64,000 nucleotides of DNA from Limnephilus marmoratus (GCA_917880885.1 OU862913.1:23631286-23695285); one strand, 5' to 3'. Counted from the first letter of the stretch, positions 36,401 through 51,400 are shown. Program-made: numbers and translations. The notes: generated from the sequence alone by a model not told the origin.

Positions 36401-39400
36401 TACATATTTGTATTGGGGGATCAGTAGGATTTGTGGTACAATTAGAAGTTCCACAGAGCCGAACCCTCTGATATGAAAATATCTGGAGTCGGTGAATTAT
36501 TTTCCCATTTGATCTCTGGTAGGCTGACATGTTGTTCTTGTGTTTTGTATTTATAATTCTTATATAGTGCAATTGCATAGCGTGGATTGACTGGATGATC
36601 ATTTGGGAAGTGTGTGAAAGGGTTTAGTTTTTCGTGTGGGGAAAATTTAACCCGGACATTTAAATCTGGTGCGTATTAATTGGATAATTTATTGAGCGCC
36701 GTTTTTGTGAAAAATCACCTCAAGGGCGCTGAATATATAATCGCGCAGATTACGCCAATCCAAGAATACCATGGAGTCCACCTTAGTCCCATCGTTAAAC
36801 ATCTCAACTAATATGCGCCAATATTTTTTTCTTTTTGTTAAACTGTCATTTTTTATTGTTTTTCCACTTTTCTTTGAATATGTTACATTTTAGGAAAACT
36901 ATTGCGTTTGATTACTAAAACTAGTAACTCGATAAATAAAAAAAACTTATTTCTAACCATTTTATCAATTTCAGGATAATTTTCACCAACAGAATTCTTC
37001 CCGCCTGTCTCCACACGGGTACCCCTCTTCCAAACAGTGGCCTGATGTACATTGGGTGGGAATACACATTGGAAGCTTATGTTAAAGTAAGAAATTATTT
37101 ATCTGCCTTGATGATGAAGAAAATATTATTTTATTTACATTTCTTACATAAGATCACACCTTACAGTACTCTGCTCTGATGTACTTACATACTTAAATAA
37201 TAATAATGTTTGGATGATTATTGCGTCGTTTTTGTGAAAAATCACATCAAGGGCGCTGTACAAACTTATAGTGTCATTACATAGTATAAAATGAAGTTGC
37301 TCAAAATGTATGTGCGCGTTATTATTTTAAACTACGCAACAGATTTTCATACGGTTTTCACTATTAGATAGAGTGATAGAATTGGAATGTTTATATGCAT
37401 AATACATGTAAATTATATTAGAGAAAAGTCGAGAAATTCAAAGAAAACATACTTTTGTGCGATTTAAAACGGCTGGCGGGCCGTACTATAGTCACTTTTG
37501 AAATTCGTTCTACGGAAGAAATTGGAAAATAGATGTCCTAGACCTAGAGTAAGTAGCTATTAGATTTTCTCTTTTCAAATATCCAGTGTTGCATTGCAAG
37601 CATTGTATAATTAGTGGCAAGTTAATTAGTTTATATGTATAATACAGGCTTATTATAGTAGAGAAAAGCCAATAAATTCAAATATTCAATTCAGGTAGCG
37701 GGCAGCGAGCAGCTGGCAAGTGCGTGGTGTGGATTTTATAAAGATTGGGTAATGGCGTTGTGTTTCGTTAGCCACAGCAACGTGTGGCCGGGTCTGCTAG
37801 TAATTCTTATAAATCTTGAAAAACTACAAACTAGACAAACAATTAAACACAACGCACGGCTAAAAATTGTAATCCCCAGTTCATTGATCACTGAAATGAA
37901 AATATATGTTCAATTCAATTTTTGACTGGTCAGTGGTTGAGTTGGCATCGCGTTTGGGTTCCACCCGGGCGTCCCGTGTTCGATTCCTCAGCTGGCTAAA
38001 TCCTCCATCACAACACAAGCAGCATTTTCGGCTTTCTGTGGTGGTAGTAGGAGATTTTCAAACATTGTTGGGTTATTCGTAACCTGGGAATGTTTGTCTT
38101 TCTTTTAAAAAAAAAAAAAAAATGTTTTGACCAATGAACGCGATGCTGCCTATAAATGTGCATATTTTAATTTAAATTAATTTATTTATTATCAGAAACA
38201 AACCGTACATTAGACTCGCAACAATAACATTTTGTCATCAGTTCTTTTGTTTTGCTCTTTCAAAAAATATTCTTAAACAAATCTTTTTATTGTGTTTTGG
38301 CTGTAAAAAGTTTAGTGTGTTGGAATCTTCTCCCCCCTGATCTTCCAGGAGTCACTTCTTGCTGCTCATTTTCAGATATTTATATAATTTTTTTACTTCT
38401 GTCACTTTTTATTTATAAGCTGTAATTTTTTGAACAATGGAGGAGGATTTCCCTCCTGTACCCCTTACAAAGCCCCCAGATCCCCCTCCTGACCCTCCAG
38501 ATGGAGACATTTCAGATAAAATAGACTTTTCAGAACATTCAAACATTTCAGACAATGAATCTGTCATCCTAACCTCAATTAAAAAAAGAAAATTTAGTCC
38601 CCTTTCCCCAAAAAAACATGATTCGCCTTTGTCTTCTCAGTCCCCTCCAGCTCTTCCTCAACCTCCTCCAACAATCTTTTACTCTACTCATTCCCGTGGC
38701 CCCTACATTGTATATGCGCAAAAAACTGAACAAGGTAAAACCATCCATCCTCTTGAATTTGGTAAATTTCTTTCAAATAACAAGAACCTTTCGATTAAAC
38801 CTGGAGGTGTTAAAGCCGAGGGTCGCTTCCGAATCTCTGTTGAATTCCTGTCAGGTTCAGCCGCCAACAACTTTATCAAAAATATATTTATTTCATCTAA
38901 TTCTAAATTCAAGGCGTACATCCCAACTTTCAATATCACTCGAATGGGCCTGGTCAGGGGAGGGGTATCTCGACCGATCTGTCCATTCCAGAAATCCTGT
39001 CCTCTCTTTCAACCCCCCAACATATCGGCAATCCCATAAAAGCCAGGAGGCTAAATTATAAGGACACCTCTGAGGGCATCGTTTCCTGGAAGCCCTCCCA
39101 ATCTGTCGTCATCACATTCGAAGGACAATCTCTTCCCTCCCATATTTATTTATTTTTCAACTCCTTACCAGTTGAAATGTACACTTATCCCACCACTCAA
39201 TGTTACAACTGCTGCCGTTTTGGTCATACCAAAGCTGCATGCAGATCCCCTCCCAGATGTTTCAAATGTGGAGAAAACCACTCGGCTGACCAATGTTCTT
39301 CTCTCTCTTCACCTAAATGTTTTAACTGCTTAGGCGCTCATTCCGCCATTAACTCTTCTTGCCCCGAACAATCTCGCCAAAAAAATATAAAAATTTCTAT

Positions 39401-42400
39401 GGCCTCTGAGAACTTGTCTTTTCTGCAGGCTTCTAAATTATTCCCGCCTGTCAAAAAATCATTTTCCGAGGTTTTAGCCAGTAACTCTTCATCCAACCCT
39501 CTCGCCTCCTCCTCAACATCTTCCCGTTCAACAAAATTCACATAAAAAAACCCTATCTCTAAACAGGCTCGTGGATACGATCAGCATCAACACAACTCAC
39601 TTCTGTTAAATCCCAATGGTTCTCCTCTTTCACACGCCACAAATGGGTGCGCAAACAATTATAATTCATCCTCAACAAACTATCAAAAGCTTTCTGAACA
39701 ACTCTCCCAAGATAATTCTTCATTTATTCAAACTCTTATTATGCTTCTAATTGACCTAATTTCTTCTCAAACTAATCTACCGTCCAACGCTGCTTCTATT
39801 ATTTCCACATTAAAATCATTTATTCAAAATGGCTCTTCAAGATGTCAGAATTCTTCAGTGGAATAGCCGCAGTGCTATTTCTAACAAATCAAACCTTCTT
39901 AACCTATTAAATTCAAACCTTGTTTCTGTGGCTGCTGTCTCGGAGACATGGTTTACTCCATCCACCCACTTTAATGTGGGAGGGTACTCCTGTCTCCGCG
40001 ATGATCGCCCGGAAGGTACGGGCGGTGGTGCTGCCCTTTTTATTAAAAAATCCCTTCCATTTTTCCCAATAAATAATATCAAACCCCCCAATGCTGACTT
40101 TCAAATGGTTGCAGCTAAAATAAAGGACACTTCCTTTGTTTCTATCTATCTTCCCCCAACATCGCACTTCAATAAACAAGCGTGGTTGCAAATTGTCCGT
40201 CAACTAAGCCCTCCTTTCTATTTATTGGGTGATTTTAATGCCCATTCCCCCGTCTGGGGTTCTGCTTTCTGTGATCGAGACGGTCGAAGTGTGATGGATT
40301 TCCTAGATGAATCCAACCTTTTTCTTTTGAATGATGGATCTCCTACTAGAATCTCTCGCCCCAACACAAACCCCAGTGCAGTGGATCTCTCCATATGCTC
40401 TATTAATCTGGCACCTCTCTCCTCGTGGGTGGTGTCCCCCGACCCCTGCTCCAGTGATCATTTCCCGATCACCATCACTTATCAAACTTCTTTTCATTCA
40501 GACAAGGCCCATATTTCGACAAAGATTAAAACAAAACACACCAAATGGGACGAATTTAACTCACATATGGATAAGTTTATACAAAATTTATCCTATACCG
40601 ATACATTATCTGTCAAAGATGACTACGATAACTTCAAATCAATGCTCGTAACTGCAATCAATAAATCAAATCCTCCCCCTAAAACCAAATATCTCAAAAA
40701 ACTCCCTCCATCTCCCTGGTGGGATGAGGAATGTTCCAAAGTAGTGAGAATTCGGAAAGCTAAATCTCTTTCCTATCGTCACAATATGACTATGGAGAAC
40801 TATCTCATATACAAAAATGCCGAAACCAATGCCAAAAGGGTATTGAGGTCAAAAAAAAAATCCGGGTGGTACAACTTCTGCAGTTCAGTATCTCCGAACA
40901 CTCCAATTTCGGAAGTTTGGTCTATGATTCGAAGATTTCGATCCTCCTTCAGTCCAACATCTCCTCGAGCTTCTCATTCTAAATGGATAGACGAGTTCTT
41001 GGACAAAATTGCCCCCCCTTCTGTACCTAACTTAGATGAAATAACTCCAATCCACAACACTCCTATGTCTGATCATTGGCTTGACTCTCCATTCACTTTA
41101 ATTGAATTAAAAAATTGTTTATCAACAGTCAAGGACTCATCTCCAGGCAGAGATGGTATACCTTATAGCATTATCAAAAATAGTAATGATAATGTTCTAA
41201 ATCACTTTTTAAGCATCTTAAATAAAATCTTCCAGACTGGCATAATACCTGATGACTGGAGTTCTCAAATAATCATCCCAATTCTAAAATTAAACAAATC
41301 ACCCAATTCTGGATCCAACTATGTATAGGCCAATTGCTCTTTCATCCACCCTTAGTAAAATTTATGAAAAATTAATTAAAAACCGCTTAGAATTTTTTGT
41401 CGAGAGTAATCATCTTCTCTCTCCATCCCAATTTGGATTTAGGAAAAAGAAATCTACACAAGATAACCTCGCCATCATCAGCACTGATATTAATTTATCC
41501 ATTTCTAACAAAGAAGTATGTCTTGCAGTCTTTATAGACATAGAAGGCGCCTTTGACAATGTTTCCATCCCAATTCTTAAAAAAAAACTTTAAGGCCTTG
41601 GCTTACCCCTCATGTTTGTCCAATCTATTATTAATCTTTTTCTCGATAGGAAAATTTTCATTGAGCTCCCAGATGTTACTCCTCAGAGTAGGTCAATTTG
41701 GAAGGGTTTACCCCAAGGCGATGTATTATCCCCCTTACTGTATAATATATACACACACGATTTGCATGACATCATTCCCCCTCAAGTAAAAGTTGTTGAG
41801 TTCGCAGATGACATAGCTTTCTTCTTATCATCCAAAATCATTCCATCCGCCGTCAAATATCTTAATGAAGCCATGGATGCCCTTTGCACATGGCTTACTT
41901 TCAATGGTCTTGAACTTTCAGTACAAAAGAGTCAGTGTGTTACCTTCTCAAATCGTCATAATAACCCCCCTGTTCAAATTTTATTTAAAAACTCTCCAAT
42001 CCCCAATGCTTCCGAAGTAAAATTTTTGGGAGTAACATTTGATAGGAAACTTAAATGGTCTTCCCACATTAATAATATAGTTACTAAATGTGAAAAAAAT
42101 TTAAATATTATCAGATCATTGACTGGCGTTTGGTGGGGTGCTCATCCTATCTGCATTAAGTTGCTCTACAAAGCACTTATTCGAAGTCATCTCGACTATG
42201 CCTGCCCACTTTTAAGTACTGCATCCAAAAATGCACTCAGTAAATTAGACAAAATTCAATCTAAGTCATTGCGAATAATAACTGGCGCGATGCAATCGTC
42301 GCCCATCAATTCCCTTCAAGTAGAATGTTCTGATCCTCCTCTTTATTTAAGGCGTCAATTATTTGCTGACAAATTTGTTCTTAAATGTTTAAATTCTAAA

Positions 42401-45400
42401 AGTCATCAGATTATTCCCAGAGTCTCGTTGTTCATCGACTCAACACATTCATCTACAATCAGAGCTCGAACTAAACCTCTCCCTGCCATCTGTAAAAATT
42501 TTCGCTCTCTCTCAGAGCTTCAAATTATCAAAAATGATCTTCTTCCTTTGTACAAATTAAAATATAGTCACGTCACCCTATCCCCAACGATTTTAGAAGG
42601 GATCGGCATCCTTAAAAGTCATTCCAATCTCCCAGCCCGTACTGTCAATAATATGTTCAATGACATTATTTCTTCTAAATGGCCCAACTCTTCTCTTTTA
42701 TTTACTGATGGCTCCAAATCTCCGGACTCTCCTAACTGTGGTATTGGTATTAACGTTTACCACAATAATTCTAATGAAAGAATATTTTATTCAATTTCAA
42801 ACCAATTTTCAATATTTTCTGCCGAGTGCATTGCGATTATTGAATCTCTCAAATAGGTATATAATAAATAATAATTTTGAACATTCTCTTGTTCTCTCTG
42901 ACTCTCTCAGTTCCCTCCAAAAACTTAAAACAACTCCTCTTCTTCATCCTGATGATCACTTTTTATGTCTTATTCGAGTATTGATAACCTCCATTCAAAG
43001 CTCTGGAAAAACTGTCACTCTGATTTGGATTCCTGGACATGTTGGCATAGTGGGTAACGATATTGCTGATTCCTTGGCAAAACAAGGAGCGTCTAACCCT
43101 ACCGTTACCCTCGTAAACCATATTCCCCTGTCTGATATTTTTTCCATCATCAAAGATAGATCCCGCAATGTTTGGACAGAGTATTGGAACATTGCTAGTC
43201 AATCCAAGGGTGCCCGCTACGCCTCAATACAAAGGACTATCCCATCAAAACCGTGGTTTCAAAAATTCCCCCATTTTTCCAAAAAAGAAATCTCCTTACT
43301 TATTCGTATGAGAATCGGACATTGTTCCGTTCCTTCTCACCTTTATAAAATTCATGTGCTTGACTCCCCAGATTGTACGTTCTGTGGTCTAGATGTGGGA
43401 ACTTTAAATCACATATTTTTTGATTGTCCCTCTCTAAATAAATATCCTCTCTTCTATCAAGCGTTATCAAAAATTGCCTCTCCTCCATTCAACATCTCAT
43501 CTCTTCTAAGTCTGAACTCTACTCCAATCTTCCATAAAATTCTGAAATTTGCACATTTAAATAAAATTAATATATAAATTCACCTTTCCTTTCTCTGTAA
43601 TTATAAATGATGGCCTAGAACACCCTTGAAGGGTGAAAGCCAGAAATAATTTAAAAAAACCGTACATTAGATACTTTGGTTAAAAAAATTACAATTAATA
43701 AGTATATTACATGGTGTGTACCTATTATGTGTTTCATTGTAGTCTTATTTATAGTATGCGTATTGAGTAATTACCGGGTGATGTATGTAGTGGGAGGGTG
43801 TGTGTGTGTGTGTGAGTACGTGTGTATGTATGTATGCGCATTGAACAAATTATATTATTGACATGATCCTCTTTTTACATGTGGGCAGTGAATTGGAGAA
43901 TATGTCAATGTTAGAATTTAGACCAATAATTCTGAACGTATTACGAGCACGATTGATTGGCAAATTAAATGCAACATTTGTCTTGTAATTAAGCGTGGAA
44001 TAGTTCTGTATGGCGTGTACGTCTTAATGGTATGTGAAAATTAACTAGGGAAAGAAGTTCGGTACAGTCAATGTTATTATTTAAAATTTTGTGTATAAAT
44101 GTCAAATCAGCTATTGCTCGCCTTTGTTGCAAAGTTTGAAATGTGCATTCAAAGTTGTTGTTGAATTTGAAGGAAAGATATTTTATAAATTTATTTTGAG
44201 TATGTTCTATGCTATCTACGTATACTTTGTATGCGGGTTCCAAATTGGCGAAGCATATTCCAGTGTACTTCTGACTAATGCAAAATATAACATTATTAAT
44301 TTACGCGGGTTATTGAACACTTTACTTATGCGTATACTCTCGGATAGGTATATTTAAATTAAGGAACGATATCCCAAAATGTAGGTTTTTAGTTTGGACC
44401 TAAATTCTGTTGGGTTTTTTATGCATAGTAATTCCGGAGGGAGTCTAATCCAGGACTTAAGCCCAGACACACCAAAAGCACGATCTCCAAACTTAGTCTT
44501 TCGTTTAGATTCTATTAGTCTGCCTATAACCGATGAAGTCGCTGATCTAAGGGTTAATTGCCTCGGACCAGTATTTTCCGGGACGTATAATTCAGAGATG
44601 TGAGGTGGGGCCATTTCGTTGATTGATTTAAACACCATCCAGTACAATTTGTATTGGATTCTTTCAGGGCACTTGAGCCAGTGAAGGTTTCGAAGGTGTT
44701 GCGAATGAGCCTTGCCGTTGCATTAAATACGGATTGAAGTTTGAGTCAGTTTGTCAAGATTGAAGTCAGTTTGATATTTTGGAAGTCTAGAGTAGATGCC
44801 GATATAGTAATCGAGCCGTGAGCCTACGTAAGAGTTGATTCATAGTTTTGTCCCCTCTGTAGAAAGGTTTCTTTGACATTTTGTTTTGAAGAGTTATAAT
44901 TTTTATGTACATTTTTCAATGCACATTTGTTACTTTAATTTTTGATTTTCTACGACCGGTTTCGACACCACCGTATCATTCACTAAAAGACTTAAAACGG
45001 TTATAATTATGATACAGTGGAGGTTATCCAGCTCTTACCCGCCCTGGTTTAAGTAACAGATGGTTACTCCTTCAAGGCTTTCGCAAGATTCTAATTTTTT
45101 TTATTAAAAGAAGCTACATTTATTTATTTTGAACGAATCTAGACCTCCAGTGTCCTTGCATACGTTGTTAGTAAGCAATATGCAAGTGCTTAATGGGAAA
45201 AACAAAATGCAATAAAATAGGTTAGTAAGACAAAGACAAATTACTTAAACAGGGCAATAGAAAAACTCATTCATGAGGCTCCATGAGGCGGCATTGCATC
45301 TATAAAAACCTGCAAGCACCTGCATAAAATAGAGAACATAAGTAATACAATAAATCTCAAATCAATTGGCAAGTACCAACAAAAAATGTGATTGGCTTTC

Positions 45401-48400
45401 GGTCTTGAGGACAGTCAAGGTCGTCTGATCAAACCTCAAGCCTGCACATTTCATTGGAAAATTTCCTGTCATAATTATGATACATTGAAGTACCCACCAC
45501 TGTCCCGCCCCGGTATAGGCGACTTATGGTCGCCCCTTCGGAGCTCTCCCAAGAATCTATTTTTTTATTTGAACGACTCTACATTTAGTAAAACGAATCT
45601 AGACCTTCAATGTCCCTACATACTTTGTTAGTTGGCGGAAATATAGGATCGCCTACAGTCTAGCTGTAATAGTAAAAAAAAAAACTAATACTACTGGTGT
45701 TAGTAAACAGGAAAATATAATACAGAGAGAAACAGAATATATATGAAAGATAAACAGAGGGAGACCATATAATTTTCCTGTATCATATAATTATGATACA
45801 GGAAAATTTTAATAAAACGTGACTAGCAGTGCAAGTCGCCGCAGCCGTCGCGTTTCAGTTGCCATGTCGACAGGTTGCCATGATAGCGGTTCACGGCCTG
45901 TCAAGTTTTTGAGTAATTTGCGATGTGTCAGAGCTGATAATTATCGATTCTGTCCAGAACATTGATAAATTGAGCTGCGCCGTGGATTGATTTGCCAACC
46001 AGTTTTCGGTTTCTCCATGAGCGAGGGCCCTAACATAAAAATTTATATTTTGTGCATAGCTATTTTATACTTGTATTTTTTTAAATATTATTCACAAACA
46101 GGCAATGCCTTAGTCTTAGTGGGTTCCCAGTACATACTTTTGGTTTATACTTCTATACATATTTTTACATTGCTTTTTAAAGGCATATATAAGGGGAAGA
46201 AATGAAGTATGGAATTTAAAAAAAAAAACACTCACAAAAAATCTCACCAACACTTTGCGAAAAACTCTGTGAAATTATTATTATTTATTTATTTTATTAT
46301 CATTCCCACCATGTATCTTGATTGGTTAGGAGAAGCAGCTACCTGACACTATCATGTGATGTAAGATGTGGAGAAAGTTTCCATATTTATGCTTAAATCG
46401 GGTGAATTCGTTTTCACTAAATAAAATAAAACCAAGAAATCACAATTCCTTCATTTCAGACATCAATGAAGTTAGTTCCCCAGGAAGAGTGTGCTGGAAT
46501 ATTATCCACTTATGGTCTTCACCCAGATGGTGTACAACACCAAAAAGAGTTCTGCAGCCGCCCTGTCAGCGTTAGTGGAGAATGCAAGGTATGTGACGTT
46601 GGAATGCATTATGAACCTAGCTTATAACTGTATTAGAAACATCGCACCAGATCCAAAACCCCGTGTCTTAAACGACGAGATACCTTTCGAATCATGTTTA
46701 TTTATTTATTTATTATGAATTAACGCCGATTAAAGGCTTTTACATAGGAATTGCAATAATTTGAAAAAATATACATAGTTAAGAAAAGAAAATAATTAAT
46801 ATGACAAAAAATTAAAAAGCACATAATATTAATAATAATAATAATAATAATAATGATTTATTGTCTTCATTTCTTAGTAACAGTAGAGATAATGATATCC
46901 TCACTGGGATCTCCCGTGCTGAGGATTTCATTTACGTATTATAATTTAATTATAAGAAATTGATATGAATTAGACATAACATATATCATGTAGTATTTTT
47001 TTTAAATAATTATAAAGTAAATAAGATAGTGGTTTTTTTTTTTAATTCAGATTACTAGATTTGGTTTTAGTCTGTATTTGATATCAGTATATTTTCTATT
47101 TCTGATCTCCCTATATTTAGTATCCAGCTTTTTATTTGAAATTTAAATGTTATAATATTGAGGTTTTTGAGTGAGAGTGGTATTTTATTGTAAAGTTTAA
47201 TGCCATAATATAAGAAGCTTTTTTGCCCAAATGTTGTGTTAGTAGTTACTTGTTGGATAAGTTTTTGACCATGAGATCTAGTGTTTCTAATGTACGTATT
47301 AGTTGTTATTTCTTGGGTTTTGTACTTATGAATGTAAATGAGTATAGTTTTAGAATATAGTTGTTTAATTGACATGATGTTAAGATTGTCATTGAAGTGA
47401 CAGTATAAAGTAAAAATAGTAAGGTTATAAATACAAACAAGAAGAAAAAGAAAACCTCATATACATGATTGTGTACAAGTTATTATGAACTAAAAAATTA
47501 CTACGTAAAGTACGTAGTGATAAATTTTAAAATTCCAGAAATAAACATTGATGAAGAATATAAACATTCAAAGTATATTTGATTATAATCTAACTGAGAA
47601 GCGCTGACAAACAGCTTTAATTATATTATGTTTGTATGTTGATAATCTTTCAATATTTTTCACATCATCAAAAACATATTTGTTACCAAGAATATGCAGG
47701 CGATTTATTATGGCATATAATTCAGCATTAGATCCTGTATTATTACAATGGTAAGGTAATTTGTGGCGAACTGATGTACTCGGTACATGAAAACATATTA
47801 ACTAAAGAAGTTCAGGAGAGTTCAACAATTATTATTTTTAATTTTTAAACTAACGTTTAGACAAGATTTTTATGCATAGCACAAAGGGTAACAATTATTA
47901 TAAGCAATAATTGTCAGCCTGAAACACTCATTTACATTGAAAAATCTTCCGAGAAAAGATACTTGCCGCCAACGGGACTTGAACCCGTGTCCTTCTGATT
48001 GCCGGTCGGATGCTCTGACCACTGAGCTATGGCGGCTTATCAAATACCCGCCAAATAATTCAATATATACTAGTGTTTCATTCAACAATTACTGCTTATT
48101 ATATTTTTTCCACCTGAAAACTGATAAGCCGCCATAGCTCAGTGGTCAGAGCATCCGACCGGCAATCAGAAGGACACGGGTTCAAGTCCCGTTGGCGGCA
48201 AGTATCTTTTCTCGGAAGATTTTTCAATGCAAATGAGTGTTTCAGGCTGACAATTATTGCTTATAATAATTGTTACCCTTTGTGCTATGCATAAAAATCT
48301 TGTCTAAACGTTAGTTTAAAAATTAAAAATAATAATTAATATTTAACAAGTTTAAGTATTTCCCCAATAAATGCAGACATAATTTGTCTCGACGCCATCT

Positions 48401-51400
48401 AGCGAGGGATTTAACACTAACAATGTCTCTCTCGCAAAAATAAAGTTGGTTGTTTTCAGGTGGAAAAAATATAATAAGCAGTAATTGTTGAATGAAACAC
48501 TAGTATATATTGAATCATTTGGCGGGTATTTGATAAGCCGCCATAGCTCAGTGGTCAGAGCATCCGACCGGCAATCAGAAGGACACGGGTTCAAGTCCCG
48601 TTGGCGGCAAGTATCTTTTCTCAGAAGATTTTTCAATGTAAATGTGTGTTTCAGGCTGACAATTATTGCTTATAATAAGAGTTCAAAAAGTTATTAACAA
48701 TTTTAAATAAATAAAATAAATCAGAACAAATTCTTCTTTCTTTTAATGTATCAAGTCCCAGTAGTTGTAACAGGGAGAAGTAATTAATGTAATAATAATT
48801 AATAATTATTATTAATAATTAATTTTTGTTCAGTCATCATTTACGTACTACTGTTGAATTTGACAGTCACTCCTTGTCTGGAGCGCCAAAATACTTAAAA
48901 ATAACCCTTGACTCACAGAGCAAGAGCCCGTGATGATCAGTCCTTCGTTATTTTATAAAACCTGAAAGTTACTCTGTGCATGTCCCGAATACAGGTAAAA
49001 ATGTTGCCCGCCTGTGAAGTATGGATCACGGTGGCTTTGTAAGGTAACAGGTAGCAAGGATGTATAAAAATGCACCTCAAATTCGTTAAGTATAAAGATT
49101 AGTTTATTTATATATATTATTTGGAACAATATTAGAAATCACGTCGTCCATTGTCAGACACCTAGTACAGTTGCAATCCCCTCATCAGACACCCCCCCCC
49201 ATCCGCAACGTAAGCAGATATAAGTGTTAGAAATAGGACAGCAGTCAAGTACAATAAGTGTGTTTTCATACAAATCGTTCTAACTCCGTTATTGTTTTAG
49301 TTACATCCATAAACCAAAAAGGAAAAGGTCGATAGTATATCAAGCTGTACATCCCTATCTAGTTGTCTATAGAAATACATAACAGGAATCAGCTGTCAGT
49401 CGCGTAGTTGACAAAAATATTTACCCCTTCAAATGTACTACCGGCGCGCGGCTCGTCCGCGATCGACATTTTTAATTTTTATTAAATATTTTTATACGAA
49501 ATAATAAAAAAGTGAGGTGAGGAAAGTGTTTATTACACATGTATACAATAGAATAAGTATTGTATATCTGTGATTTTAGTACCGTTTTCACATAAAAAAA
49601 ACATCACGTGAGTCATTTATACAAATTTTTAATGTTTGCGTTCTAAATTTTAATATTTAAAAATGCTAATTGTGGTGAACGTATGTCTTGCGGTATAAGA
49701 GAGACATGCATGTATGAGTGAGACAGCATGAGTAACGTATAAAAGGGTGTGATTGCTGTCTACCGTCCTCTTTGCATTCAGGCTTCCTACGAAGCGCAAC
49801 TGTACAATCTCGGAATAAATCTCACTAGTCTACCTACGAGTATTATTGTCAAACGCCCTGTACTGAGATCACCATCATAAGGAATCTGGATCCATCAGCA
49901 GGAGTCCAGAAGGTAATGCTGATAACCGGCCACGGTCATCACATTTGGCGCAGCCTATAAAGGAAGAGGATTTACGCAGCAGCCAAATCACATTTGGCGC
50001 AGCCGAAATAGGAACTAGCAGCAGCCAAAATCACATTTGGCGCAGGAACAGAATTTACGCAGAAACCATCCCGAGATTGAGGCTACAGTGATCAGGTGAT
50101 CGGGCAGGATCAGGCCAGATCACGACTCCACATCATTGCGGAGCAGGAAGAGCAAGAGCAGCAGAATCGGCATCCTAAAGAACATCAAGGCGCTGGATAG
50201 GGTTATTCAGTGCCGAGAACCTGGAGGAGTATTCTCGTAAGGCGGGAATACGGAAGTCCGGATCTTCAAGAGAAGAGCTGGACAGGTGCAGACCTAACGG
50301 AGGGCGCATTAGAAGGACGACCAGGGTTCAGGAGCCAGGAGACGGTCCGCGGAAGGGCGAGATCGGAGCAGCAGCATCAAGTCAACAGAGTCGTGAGTTG
50401 AGTGTGCTGTTTGTAAAATTTTCTGCTTATTGATTGTATCTGTGTGAAGATGGAGGGGGGAGAACTGCCCAGGTTTTGTCATTTGAGGGACAAACTGGAG
50501 ACGTTCGTGTTGCAATACGAACAGTTCATCCTCGTCAATGATGACAAGTTAAATTCGGTAGAAAAAAAGAGAGCGGTTTTAATATCTCATTTACACACAG
50601 AGACAATAGATTTATTGATTGATTTGTGTTTTCCTAAAAAAATTACAGATATTACGGTTGAAAATTTATTGTTATTACTAGAGAATCATGTAGGTATCAA
50701 ACGAAATGTGTTCAAAGAGCGCGAAAAAATTTTTTGCTACAAAACAAAAAAGTTCAGAATCGGTTAATGATTATATAGCACGGTTAAGGAATCTCGTTAG
50801 ATTTTGCAAATTCGAGGACAGACTTGAAGATAATTTAAAAGATGTTTTTGTCACTGGTCTTCGAGTGGGGCGTATTAAGGAGAAATTGTTTGTGGAGGCT
50901 GAAAACTTTTCATTAAAAAAGGTTTTAGAATGTGCTATTGCTATGGATTCGTTCGAGGTAATGAATAAGCAAATTAAAACGGAAAGTGTTGATATAGTAA
51001 ATAAATTTAAAAATAGATCAAACAATTTGTCACAAAGACAAAATTCGGCGGGTAAACATTTTTCTAGAACCACGGACAAGAATGTTACATCGTTCAGAGC
51101 GAGGTCAGCGGACCGAACAAAATGTTAACATTGTGGGAGTTATCACGATTCAGTAAATTGTAAATTTAAAGACGTGTTTTGTTATAAATGCAGAGTAAAA
51201 GGGCATATTGGGAAGATATGTCGCGGTTTAAATAATAATAACATTTCTTCAGTGTTCGTCAATACGCAGGAACATAAAAAAATGTTTCGGATAAACTCAG
51301 TATATTGTGAACCAATATTGTGCAAAGTTTTAGTGAATAATGTGGAACTAAACGGGTTATTAGACACAGGAGCTGCAGTCTCGATTTTAACAGAAAAAGA

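Larger units (their letters stand above)
38215..43657 (+). mobile_element. Near-full-length I-type LINE with target duplication
   Basis: AACCGTACATTAGA at 38201-38214 is repeated at 43658-43671, a 14-bp target duplication. 5.44 kb between them holds a 5' UTR, a gag-like ORF1 with zinc knuckles and an EN-RT-RNase H ORF2. Only a handful of shifts or stops. EN plus RNase H places it in the I superfamily in the broad sense. Confidence 0.9.
47829..48340. repeat. Inverted pair of tRNA-like units (~213-bp arms)
   Basis: 47829-48042 and 48122-48340 are near-perfect inverse copies, separated by a 79-bp spacer, each with a tRNA-like core. The spacer is in turn found inverted at 48455-48530 upstream of a third unit. 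Confidence 0.85.

Noticed and set aside
35610..36602. 330-codon ORF with ~30 YLLSSIF repeats, looking like a membrane protein
   Set aside because: It is the translation of a 7-bp satellite; flanking codons show no domain.
48128..48200. Confident call of a functional tRNA-Ala(GGC) gene
   Set aside because: No U33, no G3:U70 pair and a mismatch in the anticodon stem, with long repeated flanks; kept only as tRNA-like.
47870..48697. Three similar ORFs with [13 protein letters not shown] or [15 protein letters not shown]
   Set aside because: They are translations of the tRNA-like units and their flanks, a common false protein in databases.
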